Shown piece by piece: positions 34,582 to 42,931 of a stretch of 64,000 nucleotides of DNA. This stretch comes from Streptomyces diastaticus subsp. diastaticus (lineage in GTDB: Bacteria; Actinomycetota; Actinomycetes; Streptomycetales; Streptomycetaceae): positions 124,001-188,000 of the forward strand of contig NZ_BLLN01000002.1 in NCBI RefSeq assembly GCF_011170125.1, written 5' to 3'. The notes under the pieces were generated by a model. That model saw only the letters and a list, made by a program, of their open reading frames with translations. It had not been told where the DNA came from and searched no databases. Both the position numbers and the translations under genes were made by a program. Each line of letters begins with the position of its first letter. The first letter of the stretch is position 1.

Positions 34582-35172
34582 TCACCCGCCGAGCGGCCAG
34601 CGCCCGACCGTCTCATGGCGGGGACGGGCCCCCGGCACGCCGCCAGGCGGCGGCACGCTGCGGATCAGCCGCACCTCGGTCACCCGCCAGGGGCCGGCCG
34701 CCAGTCCCGCCAGTGCCTCGGTGTACGGGGCGAGCCGGACGCGCTGTCCGGGCCGGACGCGGGCCAGCGTCAGGTGCGGCCGGAAGGCGTGCTCCGCGTC
34801 GGGCGGCAGCCCCGCCCGGGAGGCGGCGGCGCGTACGCGGTCGGCGAGGCGGCCGAGCGCGGTGAGGCCGCCCTCGGGCCGCGCCCACAGCACGCGGTCG
34901 CCGAAGTGGCCGGCGCCGCGCAGGGCGAGCGGGAAGGGCGCGGTGCGGTGTGCGGCCCGGGCCAGGCGCGCGGTGAGCCCGTCCAGGCGCCCGGGGTCGC
35001 AGGGCCCGAGGAAGGCGAGGGTGAAGTGGCGCCCGGCCGCCTCGGTGCGACGCAGCCGATCGGTGCCGGGCAGGGCCTCCAGGGCGGCGGTGGCGCGGTC
35101 CAGCTCGGCGAGGACCTCCTGCGGCGGGACGACGGCGACGAAGAGGCGGGGACGGGGCGCGGGAGTGGCCAT
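34582..35172 (-). CDS. thpR: RNA 2',3'-cyclic phosphodiesterase (LigT-like)
   Basis: 196 residues of the 2H phosphoesterase family. The two HxT motifs HFTLAFLG (about residue 49) and HLTLARVRPG (about residue 133) form the catalytic pair; the N-terminus LFVAVVPPQEVLAELDRA is typical of ThpR/LigT. The enzyme opens 2',3'-cyclic phosphates of RNA, though its physiological role in bacteria is unclear. ATG at 35172. Confidence 0.88.
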   Translation of the reverse strand: MATPAPRPRLFVAVVPPQEVLAELDRATAALEALPGTDRLRRTEAAGRHFTLAFLGPCDPGRLDGLTARLARAAHRTAPFPLALRGAGHFGDRVLWARPEGGLTALGRLADRVRAAASRAGLPPDAEHAFRPHLTLARVRPGQRVRLAPYTEALAGLAAGPWRVTEVRLIRSVPPPGGVPGARPRHETVGRWPLGG

Positions 35173-35200
35173 GGCAGCAGTCTGCCGGGCCGGTACGGCG

Positions 35201-35232
35201 ACGGCCGCTCCCCCGGCCCGGGGAGCGGCCGT
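35201..35232 (-). terminator. Terminator of the MarR-MFS operon
   Basis: Perfect 13-bp stem (ACGGCCGCTCCCC at 35201-35213 with 35220-35232) and 6-nt loop, just past the stop of the MFS gene. Confidence 0.78.
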
Positions 35233-35251
35233 GTGCGGGTCGGTGGTGCCC

Positions 35252-36598
35252 TCAGGCGGCGGCCGTCAGCCGCTTCTCGTCCGGCACGAACCTGATGTGC
35301 TTGCGGCCGCGGCGCAGGTCGACCTTGACCTTCAGCCCGCCGACGCGGGCCAGCACCAGGCCGACGCCGACGGCGGCCAGCAGCGAGATCGCGCCGCCGA
35401 CGGCGAAGCCGGTCCGGGCGCCGTACGCGTCGGTGATCCAGCCGAGCAGGGGCGCGCCCAGCGGCGTACCGCCGGTGAAGACCATCATGAAGAGGGCCAT
35501 GACGCGTCCGCGCATCTGCGGTTCGGTGGCCATCTGCACGTAGGAGTTGGCCGTGACGTTGACGGTCAGGCCGAACATGCCGGTCAGCACCATGAGGACG
35601 GCGAAGATCCAGACGGACGGCGCGAAGGCGGCGACCAGCTCCAGGATGCCGAAGCCCGCGGCGGCGGCGACCAGCAGCCTGAGCCGTCCCGCGCCCCGCC
35701 GGGCGGCGAGCAGGGCACCGGCCAGCGAGCCGGCGGCCATCAGCGTGTTGAGCGTGCCGTACATGCCGGGGCCGCCGTCGAAGACCTTGTCGGCGAAGGC
35801 GGAGAGCCAGATCGGGAAGTTGAACCCGAAGGTGCCGATGAAGCCGACCAGCACGATCGGCCAGATCAGGTCGGGCCGCCCGGCGACGTACTTCAGCCCC
35901 TCGCGGAGCTGGCCCTTGCCGCGCGGGGCGCGGGGGGCCTTGTGCAGCTCGCCCATGCGCATCATCAGCAGCCCGGCGATGGGCGCCGCGAAGGAGAGGC
36001 CGTTGATGAGGAAGGCGTAGCCGGAGCCGACGGCGCTGATCAGCACGGCGGCGACGGCCGGACCGACGAGGCGGGCGGACTGGAAGTTGGCCGAGTTCAG
36101 GGAGACGGCGTTGGCGAGCTGGCGGGGCCCGACCATCTCGCTGACGAAGGTCTGCCGCGCGGGGTTGTCGACGACGGTGACGAGGCCGAGGACGAACGCG
36201 GTGACGTAGACGTGCCAGACCTGGACCTGGCCCGAGAGGGTGAGCACCGCGAGCGCGAGGCCGGTGAGGCCCATGGCGCCCTGGGTGAACAGGAGCAGCG
36301 GCCGCTTGGGCAGCCGGTCGACGAGGACACCGCCGTAGAGCCCGAAGAGGAGCATCGGCAGGAACTGGAGGGCGGTGGTGACACCGACGGCCGCGGACGA
36401 CCCGGTGAGGGTGAGGACCAGCCAGTCCTGGGCGATGCGCTGCATCCAGGTACCGGTGTTGGAGATGACCTGCCCGGTGAAGAAGAGCCGGTAGTTGCGG
36501 ATCCTCAACGAGCTGAACATGGACTGCTTGGGGGTGGGCGGGGTGGTGTCGTGGGTCGCTGGTGCGGGGGCGGAGTCTGCTCCGGGTCCCGTACTCAA
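35252..36598 (-). CDS. MFS efflux transporter
   Basis: 448 residues, 12 predicted helices, of the MFS_3/enterobactin-exporter-like group: FRIRNYRLFFTGQVISNTGTW-like start, TGSSAAVGVTTALQFLPMLLFGLYGGVLVDRLPKR with the loop 2-3 signature, and VVDNPARQTFVSEMVG. It likely exports a drug or metabolite. The start is TTG at 36598, supported by AAGGAGG 8 bases upstream, while the ATG/GTG starts of the longer frame have no ribosome site. It follows marR by 101 bp in the same operon, so MarR probably controls it. Confidence 0.9.
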   Translation of the reverse strand: MSTGPGADSAPAPATHDTTPPTPKQSMFSSLRIRNYRLFFTGQVISNTGTWMQRIAQDWLVLTLTGSSAAVGVTTALQFLPMLLFGLYGGVLVDRLPKRPLLLFTQGAMGLTGLALAVLTLSGQVQVWHVYVTAFVLGLVTVVDNPARQTFVSEMVGPRQLANAVSLNSANFQSARLVGPAVAAVLISAVGSGYAFLINGLSFAAPIAGLLMMRMGELHKAPRAPRGKGQLREGLKYVAGRPDLIWPIVLVGFIGTFGFNFPIWLSAFADKVFDGGPGMYGTLNTLMAAGSLAGALLAARRGAGRLRLLVAAAAGFGILELVAAFAPSVWIFAVLMVLTGMFGLTVNVTANSYVQMATEPQMRGRVMALFMMVFTGGTPLGAPLLGWITDAYGARTGFAVGGAISLLAAVGVGLVLARVGGLKVKVDLRRGRKHIRFVPDEKRLTAAA

Positions 36599-36699
36599 AG
36601 GACGTCGCCTCCTTGTGGCGGGGCTGTCGTTCGTCTTCGTCGATCGGTGCTGCTGGTACTGCTGGTACTTCCGGTGCTGCCACCCGGGAGGGGTACGGG

Positions 36700-37137
36700 T
36701 CAGAGGTGGGCGAGCTTCTCCAGGACGGGGGCGGCGGAACGGATCCGGGCCCACTCGTCCTCGTCCAGTTCGGCGGCGAGGGAGGCGAGCCAGGCGTTCC
36801 GCCTGCTGCGGCTCTCCTCCAGCATCGCCTCGGCCTCCTCGGTCTGGGTGACCACCTTCTGGCGGCGGTCCTCGGGGTGCGGTTCGAGCCGCACCAGGCC
36901 CTTGGCCTCCAGGAGGGCCACGATCCGCGTCATGGACGGCGGCTGCACGTGCTCCTTGCGGGCCAGTTCGCCCGGGGTGGCGGTACCGCAGCGGGCGAGG
37001 GTGCCCAGTACCGACATCTCGGTGGGGCTCAGCGACTCGTCGACCCGCTGGTGCTTGAGTCGGCGGGAGAGGCGCATGACGGAGGAGCGCAGTGCGTTCA
37101 CGGCGTCGGCGTCTTCGCCATGGGTGAGATCCGGCAT
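36700..37137 (-). CDS. MarR-family transcriptional regulator
   Basis: 145 residues. The winged helix is LSPTEMSVLGTLARCGTATPGELARKEHVQPPSMTRIVALLEAKGLVRLEPHPEDRRQKVV with the family's D-R-R-Q wing. It starts at ATG 37137 and has a palindrome right at its start codon, so it probably represses itself and the MFS gene that follows. Ligand unknown. Confidence 0.93.
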   Translation of the reverse strand: MPDLTHGEDADAVNALRSSVMRLSRRLKHQRVDESLSPTEMSVLGTLARCGTATPGELARKEHVQPPSMTRIVALLEAKGLVRLEPHPEDRRQKVVTQTEEAEAMLEESRSRRNAWLASLAAELDEDEWARIRSAAPVLEKLAHL

Positions 37138-37140
37138 ACT

Positions 37141-37153
37141 AGTTAGCGTAACT
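37141..37153. promoter_or_regulatory. MarR operator candidate overlapping a leaderless -10 box
   Basis: AGTTA-GCG-TAACT, a perfect 5-3-5 palindrome 4 bp upstream of the marR start. On the minus strand it contains TACGCT (37150-37145), 7 nt before the ATG, fitting a leaderless promoter. Binding here would block transcription of marR and the MFS gene. Confidence 0.6.
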
Positions 37154-37345
37154 TATTACTGTGTCTAAATACCACCGTGGGGACCCCGCGGTGGCGGGGG
37201 TCACGGCCACCGGCCGGACACCCTCCGCAGGAGTGACCAGCGTCGCCCGGGACCTGCCGGACGGGCACCTGGTCGTCACCCGAAAGAGTGAGGGTGGCGC
37301 GAAAAGCGGCACGATCGCGCCAGACGTGCGGGGACCCTGACAGGT

Positions 37346-37600
37346 ATGGACACCCACGTACTCAGCCTGCGCATGGACTCAGAGCTGTTCGAACGTCTTC
37401 GGGGTCACGCGGCCAGGCGCGGCATGAGCGTCCAGGACTATGTCGTGCGGACGATGATCCGGGACGACTTCGACCAGCGGTTCCAGACGGCGGTGGAGGA
37501 GACCGAGAAGTTCTACGGGGACGAGTCCGGGGAGAGCCGTGACCCGCGTGACGGGAGCGTCCAGGACGAGGCGGTGAACGGCGCGACCCGGCCCACCTGA
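37346..37600 (+). CDS. Ribbon-helix-helix-like small protein
   Basis: 84 residues. The N-terminal half, VLSLRMDSELFERLRGHAARRGMSVQDYVVRTMIRDDF, has the strand-helix-helix pattern of CopG/Arc-type DNA-binding proteins, with the alternating basic strand and the GMSVQDYV turn. The C-terminal half is acidic and probably disordered. No toxin gene is adjacent, so it is probably a small regulator rather than an antitoxin. Divergent from marR. Confidence 0.72.
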   Translation: MDTHVLSLRMDSELFERLRGHAARRGMSVQDYVVRTMIRDDFDQRFQTAVEETEKFYGDESGESRDPRDGSVQDEAVNGATRPT

Positions 37601-37621
37601 CCCCCGCGGCGAGCGGGGGTC
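37599..37621 (+). terminator. Terminator after the ribbon-helix-helix gene
   Basis: Perfect 9-bp stem GACCCCCGC/GCGGGGGTC overlapping the stop codon, with a 5-nt loop; lies between convergent genes. Confidence 0.65.
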
Positions 37622-37681
37622 GGGCGGACCGGGCCGGGGCCGTCCCGCAGCGGACCGCGCCGGGGCGCGGGCCGGGCCGGG

Positions 37682-39127
37682 TCAGGTGAGACCGAGTGCC
37701 GGCATCAGGTAGTAGAAGGCGAAGACCGCCGAGACCGCGTACATCGCCGCGGGCACCGAGCGGCCTCGGCCGGCGGCGAGGCGCAGCACGCAGAAGCTGA
37801 CGAAGCCCATGCCGATGCCGTTGGTGATGGAGTACGTGAACGGCATCATCATGAAGGTGATGAAGGCCGGGATCGCGATGGTGAAGTCCGTCCAGTCGAT
37901 CGCGCCGATCGAGCCGGAGAGGATCAGGAAGCCGACCGCGACCAGGGCCGGGGTGGCGGCCTGCGAGGGGACCATCGTCACGATCGGCGTCAGGAAGAGG
38001 CCGACGGCGAAGAGGCCGCCGGTGACGATGTTGGCGAAGCCGGTGCGGGCCCCCTCGCCGACACCGGCGGTGGACTCCACGAAGCAGGTGGTGGCGGAGG
38101 AGGACGAGGCGCCACCCGCCGCGACGGCGATGCCGTCGACGAAGAGGACCTTGTTGATGCCGGGCATGTTGCCCTTGTCGTCGGTGAGGTGAGCCTCGTC
38201 GCCGACCGCCATGATCGTGCCCATCGCGTCGAAGAAGCACGACAGCAGCACGGTGAAGACGAAGAGGATGCCGGTCAGCAGCCCCACCTTGGCGAACCCG
38301 CCGAAGAGGCTGACCTGGCCGATCAGCCCGAAGTCCGGGGTGGCCACCGGGTTGCCGGGCCACTCGGGCGTGGTCAGGCCCCAGGACGGGATGTCGGCGA
38401 CCGCGTTGACCACCAGCGCCAGCACGGTCATCGCGACGATGGAGATGAGGATGGCGCCGGGCACCTTGCGCACCAGGAGGGCCAGCGTCAGCAGCACACC
38501 GAGGACGAAGACCAGCACGGTCCAGCCGTTGAGGTGGCCGTCGGCGCCGAGCTGGAGCGGAACGGTGGTCTGCGCGGCGTCCGGCATACGGGAGACGAAC
38601 CCGGAGTCGACCAGGCCGATCAGCATGATGAACAGGCCGATACCGATGGCGATGCCCTTGCGCAGGCCGAGCGGCACCGCGCTCATGACCCGCTCGCGCA
38701 GGCCGGTGGCGACCAGCAGCATGACGACGAAACCGGCGAGCACCACCATGCCCATCGCGTCCGGCCAGCTCATCCGGGGAGCGAGCTGGAGGGCGACGAC
38801 CGTGTTCACGCCGAGTCCGGCGGCGAGGGCCACCGGCACGTTGCCGACGACGCCCATGAGCAGCGTGGTCAGCGCCGCGGTCAGCACGGTGGCGGTGACG
38901 AGCTGGCCGTTGTCCAGCTGGTTCCCGTACATGTCCTTGGCACTGCCGAGGATGATCGGGTTCAGCACGATGATGTAGGCCATCGCGAAGAACGTGGCGA
39001 AGCCGCCGCGCACCTCGCGGGCGATCGTCGAACCGCGCTCGGTGATCTTGAAGTAGCGGTCGAGCGCGCCGGACGGCGGGTTCGGCTGCTCGGACGTGGC
39101 GTCCTGGGCTGGGGCCGAGGTGGGCAT
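37682..39127 (-). CDS. NCS2-family purine permease (AzgA/GhxP-type)
   Basis: 481 residues, about 13-14 helices, of the AzgA-like guanine/hypoxanthine permease group: RGGFATFFAMAYIIVLNPIILG near the start, AAGLGVNTVVAL, FFDAMGTIMAVGDEAHLTD (the conserved DxxGT loop) and ATTCFVESTAGVGEGARTGFAN. It takes up guanine, hypoxanthine or adenine by proton symport. ATG at 39127 follows GAGG. The leader holds an 18-base direct repeat and a separate promoter-like pair. Confidence 0.9.
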   Translation of the reverse strand: MPTSAPAQDATSEQPNPPSGALDRYFKITERGSTIAREVRGGFATFFAMAYIIVLNPIILGSAKDMYGNQLDNGQLVTATVLTAALTTLLMGVVGNVPVALAAGLGVNTVVALQLAPRMSWPDAMGMVVLAGFVVMLLVATGLRERVMSAVPLGLRKGIAIGIGLFIMLIGLVDSGFVSRMPDAAQTTVPLQLGADGHLNGWTVLVFVLGVLLTLALLVRKVPGAILISIVAMTVLALVVNAVADIPSWGLTTPEWPGNPVATPDFGLIGQVSLFGGFAKVGLLTGILFVFTVLLSCFFDAMGTIMAVGDEAHLTDDKGNMPGINKVLFVDGIAVAAGGASSSSATTCFVESTAGVGEGARTGFANIVTGGLFAVGLFLTPIVTMVPSQAATPALVAVGFLILSGSIGAIDWTDFTIAIPAFITFMMMPFTYSITNGIGMGFVSFCVLRLAAGRGRSVPAAMYAVSAVFAFYYLMPALGLT

Positions 39128-39217
39128 GGAAACCTCAGGGGTGCGAGGCGTACGGGCTCTTTGGCGGGAGGTCCGTACGACGGGACGGGGGTACGGGTCA
39201 CCGCACAGAATCAGCCA

Positions 39218-39257
39218 GGTGTGACCCCCGGATCACGGCGGTGTGACCGGTGGATCA
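39218..39257. repeat. Tandem 18-base direct repeat in the purine permease leader
   Basis: GGTGTGACCCCCGGATCA at 39218-39235 and GGTGTGACCGGTGGATCA at 39240-39257: 15 of 18 positions match, with start-to-start distance 22 bp, two turns of the helix. The pair lies downstream of the predicted permease start site and may bind a dimeric regulator twice. Confidence 0.6.
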
Positions 39258-39302
39258 ATCGGGCCGGGGCGGAAACCTGCCGATACTTGCGGCCCTTGTG
39301 TC

Positions 39303-39331
39303 TTCTTACGAAAGAAAACGGTCAGCCTCAA
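39303..39331 (-). promoter_or_regulatory. Predicted promoter of the purine permease gene
   Basis: On the minus strand TTGAGG (39331-39326), a 17-bp spacer and TAAGAA (39308-39303). Transcription would start near 39296 and give a leader of about 170 nt containing the direct repeats. Confidence 0.5.
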
Positions 39332-39469
39332 GCTGTTTCAGTATGAATACATGAACCCGAAATTGCTATCTCCGCGCGTAGAGGCATAAGCCACAAGGCC
39401 GGAGGGGCGTACCGGGACGGGCCGGGCGGGTGGGCGCGGGCGCGGCGCGGAGGCCGGGCGGCCCGGTCG

Positions 39470-39475
39470 TAAGCT
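39470..39475 (+). promoter_or_regulatory. -10 box of leaderless DUF2530 gene
   Basis: TAAGCT, 6 nt before the ATG at 39482. Confidence 0.6.
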
Positions 39476-39481
39476 GGGGGC

Positions 39482-39757
39482 ATGAAGAAGTGGACGCCCC
39501 GGCACGAGGCACCGGAACCCCTGGAAGGGCCCGTGGTGGCCACCATCACCGGCGGCACGATCCTCTGGTTCGTCCTCTTCCTCGTACAGCTCCCCTTCTA
39601 CGGCTGGTTCTCCGACCACGGCCACACCTGGTGGGTCTGGACCTGCCTGGCCGGCGCCGGCCTCGGCTGCCTCGGCATCTGGTACGTCCGGCGCCGCGAC
39701 GCCGCACTGAGGCGCGCGGCCGCCTCGGAGGCGTCCTCGGCCTCGTCGCAGGGCTGA
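39482..39757 (+). CDS. DUF2530 membrane protein
   Basis: 91 residues with two membrane helices (TILWFVLFLVQLPFYGWF and WWVWTCLAGAGLGCLGIWYV) followed by RRRDAALRRA; this matches DUF2530, a family found in actinobacteria with unknown function. It begins as a leaderless ATG. A hairpin follows before the P-type ATPase gene. Confidence 0.85.
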   Translation: MKKWTPRHEAPEPLEGPVVATITGGTILWFVLFLVQLPFYGWFSDHGHTWWVWTCLAGAGLGCLGIWYVRRRDAALRRAAASEASSASSQG

Positions 39758-39827
39758 GCCGCCCGCCCCCCCCTCCCGGCGAGCCCTGGCCCCGGGAGCG
39801 CCGGCTGGGTCGCGGCAGCTTCTGTAG

Positions 39828-39848
39828 CACCCCTCCCGTAGGGGGGTG
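39828..39848 (+). terminator. Terminator after the DUF2530 gene
   Basis: CACCCC...GGGGTG stem of 8 bp, including one G-T pair, with a 5-nt loop. Confidence 0.5.
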
Positions 39849-39960
39849 GGGCTACCTCGGTGGGGGTTCCGGCGGCCGGACCCCTACGCCGGTCCCACCC
39901 CGATCTCGTACCCGGGACGGATCTTCGGACCCTCCGGCGGTGAAGTGGGGGCGGGGGCCT

Positions 39961-39966
39961 TAACGT
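39961..39966 (+). promoter_or_regulatory. -10 box of leaderless P-type ATPase gene
   Basis: TAACGT, 7 nt before the ATG at 39974, with no ribosome site in between. Confidence 0.6.
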
Positions 39967-39973
39967 CTGTGTC

Positions 39974-42412
39974 ATGACGCAGCGGGGACAGGTGCACACC
40001 GGGGGTCCGGACTCCGGGAACGGTCGGATCGACACGGGGACGGAACCGGACGCCGCCACGCCCGCCGTGCCACCCGAGACAGGGCTGTCCTCGGCGCAGG
40101 TGGCCGAGGCGGTCGCGCGCGGCGAGGTCAACGACGTCCCCGTGCGCAGCTCCCGCTCGCTGGCGGAGATCGCCCGGGCCAACGTCTTCACCCGGTTCAA
40201 CGCCATCATCGGCGTCCTCTGGGTGATCATGCTCTTCGTCGCGCCGATCCAGGACAGCCTCTTCGGCTTCGTCATCGTCGCCAACACCGGCATCGGCATC
40301 TTCCAGGAGTGGCGCGCCAAGCGCACCCTGGACGGACTCGCGGTGATCGGCGAGGCCAAGCCGACCGTGCGCCGGGACGGCAGATCCGGCGAGGTCTCCA
40401 CCTCGGAGATCGTCCTCGGCGACCTCATCGAGATCGGCCCCGGTGACAAGATCGTGGTCGACGGCGAGGTCCGCGAGGCGGACGGCCTGGAAGTCGACGA
40501 GTCCCTGCTGACCGGCGAGGCCGACCCGGTCGTCAAGCGCCCCGGCGACGAGGTGATGTCCGGTTCCTTCGTGACCGCCGGCGGCGGCGCCTTCCGCGCC
40601 ACCAAGGTCGGCCGCGAGGCGTACGCGGCACAGCTCGCCGAGGAGGCCTCCCGCTTCACCCTGGTCCACTCCGAGCTGCGCTCGGGGATCAGCACCATCC
40701 TCAAGTACGTGACGTGGATGATGGTGCCGACCGCGGTCGGCCTCGTCATCAGCCAGCTCGTCGTCCGGGACAACGACTTCAAGAACTCGGTGGCCCGCAC
40801 CGTCGGCGGCATCGTCCCCATGGTCCCCGAGGGCCTGGTGCTGCTCACCTCGGTCGCCTTCGCCATAGGCGTGATCCGGCTCGGCCGCAAGCAGTGCCTG
40901 GTGCAGGAGCTGCCCGCCATCGAGGGGCTGGCCCGCGTCGACACGGTCTGCCTCGACAAGACCGGCACCCTCACCGAGGGCGGCATGGACGTCCAGTCGA
41001 TCCGCCCGCTCGGCGGCGCCGACGAGGCGTACGTACGGCAGGTGCTCGGCGCGCTCGGCGCCGGCGACCCGCGGCCCAACGCCAGCCTCCAGGCCGTCAT
41101 CGACGCCTGCCCGGCCCCCGACGGGTGGCGGACCACCGGCACGCTCCCGTTCTCCTCCGCCCGCAAGTACAGCGGCGCCTCCTTCGACGAGGGCGGCACC
41201 ACCGCCCGCACCTGGCTGCTCGGCGCCCCGGACGTGCTGCTGGCCCCCGGCGCCGAGGCGCTCGCGGAGACCGACGCGCTCAACGAACGCGGCCTGCGCG
41301 TCCTGCTGCTCTCCCGCGCCGAGGCCGGCCTGGACGCCGCCGATCCGGGCGCGGGGGCCACACCGACCGCCCTCGTCGTGCTGGAGCAGCGACTGCGGCC
41401 GGACGCCGCCGACACCCTGCGCTACTTCGAGGAGCAGCACGTCGCGGCCAAGGTCATCTCCGGGGACAACGCCGTCTCGGTCGGCGCGGTCGCCGGGAAG
41501 CTGGGGCTGCCCGGGGCCGAGCGGACCTACGACGCGCGCAAGCTCCCGAAGGAACCGGCGGCCCTCGCCGACACGCTGGACGAGAACACCGTCTTCGGCC
41601 GGGTCACTCCGCAGCAGAAGCGGGACATGGTCGGCGCCCTCCAGTCGCACGGCCACACGGTCGCCATGACCGGCGACGGGGTCAACGACGTCCTCGCCCT
41701 CAAGGACGCCGACATCGGCGTGAGCATGGGTTCGGGATCGGAGGCCACCCGGGCCGTCGCCCAGATCGTGCTGCTGAACAACAGCTTCTCGACGCTGCCG
41801 TCGGTGGTCGCCGAGGGCCGCCGGGTCATCGGCAACATCACCCGGGTCGCGACACTCTTCCTGGTCAAGACGGTCTACTCCGTGCTGCTCGCCGTCCTGG
41901 TCGTCCTCTCCCAGACCGAGTACCCCTTCCTCCCCCGGCACCTGACGCTGCTCTCCACCCTGACCATCGGCGTCCCCGCCTTCTTCCTCGCCCTCGCCCC
42001 CAACAAGGAACGGGCCCAGCCGCACTTCGTGAAGCGCGTGATGCGGTACGCGATCCCCGGCGGCGTCATCGCCGCACTCGCCACCTTCACCACGTACATG
42101 ACGGCGCGGGCGTACTACACCGGCCCCGACTCGCTCCCGGCGGAGACGAGCGCGGCGACACTGACCCTCTTCCTGGTCTCCATCTGGGTACTGGCGATCA
42201 TCGCCCGGCCCTACACCTGGTGGCGGATCGGCCTGGTCGCGACGATGGCCGGCGCCTTCGTGGTGGTGCTCCTGGTCCCCTGGCTCCAGGACTTCTTCGC
42301 CCTGCGGCTGGTGGGCTCCGTCATGCCGTGGGCGGCGGTCGGCATCGCGGTGGTCGCGGCGGGGCTGGTCGAGGTGGTGTGGCGGATCGTCGACCGCCGG
42401 TTGCCGGTGTGA
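39974..42412 (+). CDS. Cation-translocating P-type ATPase (CtpE-like)
   Basis: 812 residues. The actuator TGE is in DESLLTGEADPV; phosphorylation motif VCLDKTGTLTEGG follows IVPMVPEGLVLLTSVAFAIGV (conserved PEGL); the hinge is MTGDGVNDVLALKDADIGV. About ten membrane helices. The sequence around QCLVQELPAIEGLARVDTVC is close to mycobacterial CtpE, which has been reported to import calcium, so calcium or another divalent cation is the likely substrate. Leaderless start at 39974. Confidence 0.9.
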   Translation: MTQRGQVHTGGPDSGNGRIDTGTEPDAATPAVPPETGLSSAQVAEAVARGEVNDVPVRSSRSLAEIARANVFTRFNAIIGVLWVIMLFVAPIQDSLFGFVIVANTGIGIFQEWRAKRTLDGLAVIGEAKPTVRRDGRSGEVSTSEIVLGDLIEIGPGDKIVVDGEVREADGLEVDESLLTGEADPVVKRPGDEVMSGSFVTAGGGAFRATKVGREAYAAQLAEEASRFTLVHSELRSGISTILKYVTWMMVPTAVGLVISQLVVRDNDFKNSVARTVGGIVPMVPEGLVLLTSVAFAIGVIRLGRKQCLVQELPAIEGLARVDTVCLDKTGTLTEGGMDVQSIRPLGGADEAYVRQVLGALGAGDPRPNASLQAVIDACPAPDGWRTTGTLPFSSARKYSGASFDEGGTTARTWLLGAPDVLLAPGAEALAETDALNERGLRVLLLSRAEAGLDAADPGAGATPTALVVLEQRLRPDAADTLRYFEEQHVAAKVISGDNAVSVGAVAGKLGLPGAERTYDARKLPKEPAALADTLDENTVFGRVTPQQKRDMVGALQSHGHTVAMTGDGVNDVLALKDADIGVSMGSGSEATRAVAQIVLLNNSFSTLPSVVAEGRRVIGNITRVATLFLVKTVYSVLLAVLVVLSQTEYPFLPRHLTLLSTLTIGVPAFFLALAPNKERAQPHFVKRVMRYAIPGGVIAALATFTTYMTARAYYTGPDSLPAETSAATLTLFLVSIWVLAIIARPYTWWRIGLVATMAGAFVVVLLVPWLQDFFALRLVGSVMPWAAVGIAVVAAGLVEVVWRIVDRRLPV

Positions 42413-42931
42413 GCCGCTGACGGTGGAACTCGCCCGGCGGGCCCGGCGGGGACCGGGCAGCACCGGCCGGCCGCGCGGGGCGGCGGGCCGGGCGCACGCC
42501 CCACCCCGCCACCCGTGAGACGTGGGCGCCGCCGGGGGCCACCCGCCCGGAATCCCGCGCCCAGGTACCGGGGGCCGGGCGGGCGGGCCTCCGCCCCCCC
42601 CTACCGGCCACCCCGCCCGCACCGAGACCCGCACCGCCGGACCGGGGGCCGGCCCCCACACACCTCGGTGTGGGCCCGCGGTCACCAGGGGTACGTCGTC
42701 GAGCCGGGCCCGCACGGCACGAGCACCGGGGCCGGGGCCGGGACGGACACAACGACGAGCAGGGACGGGGCACCGAGGGCACCGGGGCGCGCGTCGCCAC
42801 CGGGTCGGCGACGCGGCAGCGATGCGCCGTGGCGCCGGGGGCAGGCCCTGTGGTGAGCCGCGCCCGGACACGGCCGAGGGCCGCTCCCCCTGGCTGTGGC
42901 GATGGGGGAGCGGCCCTCGGGGCGGTGGGGG
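42413..42931. other. 519-bp intergenic region between convergent genes
   Basis: Extremely GC-rich, with simple runs of G and C. No reading frame has a ribosome site or known domain. It ends in a strong hairpin at 42874-42920. Confidence 0.55.
42874..42920. terminator. Terminator between convergent genes
   Basis: Perfect 17-bp stem (42874-42890 with 42904-42920) and 13-nt loop, 12 bp from the stop of the minus-strand secreted protein gene. Confidence 0.82.

Larger units (their letters stand above)
39128..39481. other. 354-bp divergent intergenic region
   Basis: Contains the direct repeats, the predicted permease promoter, an unusually A+T-rich island at 39300-39380 for this genome, and the leaderless DUF2530 promoter at its right end. 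The short frames in the A+T-rich part (12 and 19 codons) lack supporting signals, so none is called. Confidence 0.6.

Noticed and set aside
39340..39400. 12- and 19-codon frames in the A+T-rich leader of the purine permease
   Set aside because: No ribosome site or promoter in the right place, and both are short enough to be chance.
39884..42871. 995-residue open frame on the minus strand opposite the P-type ATPase
   Set aside because: It is the antisense frame of a GC-rich gene, has no ribosome site or domain, and its composition (Arg/Gly/His/Asp runs) is typical of such shadows.
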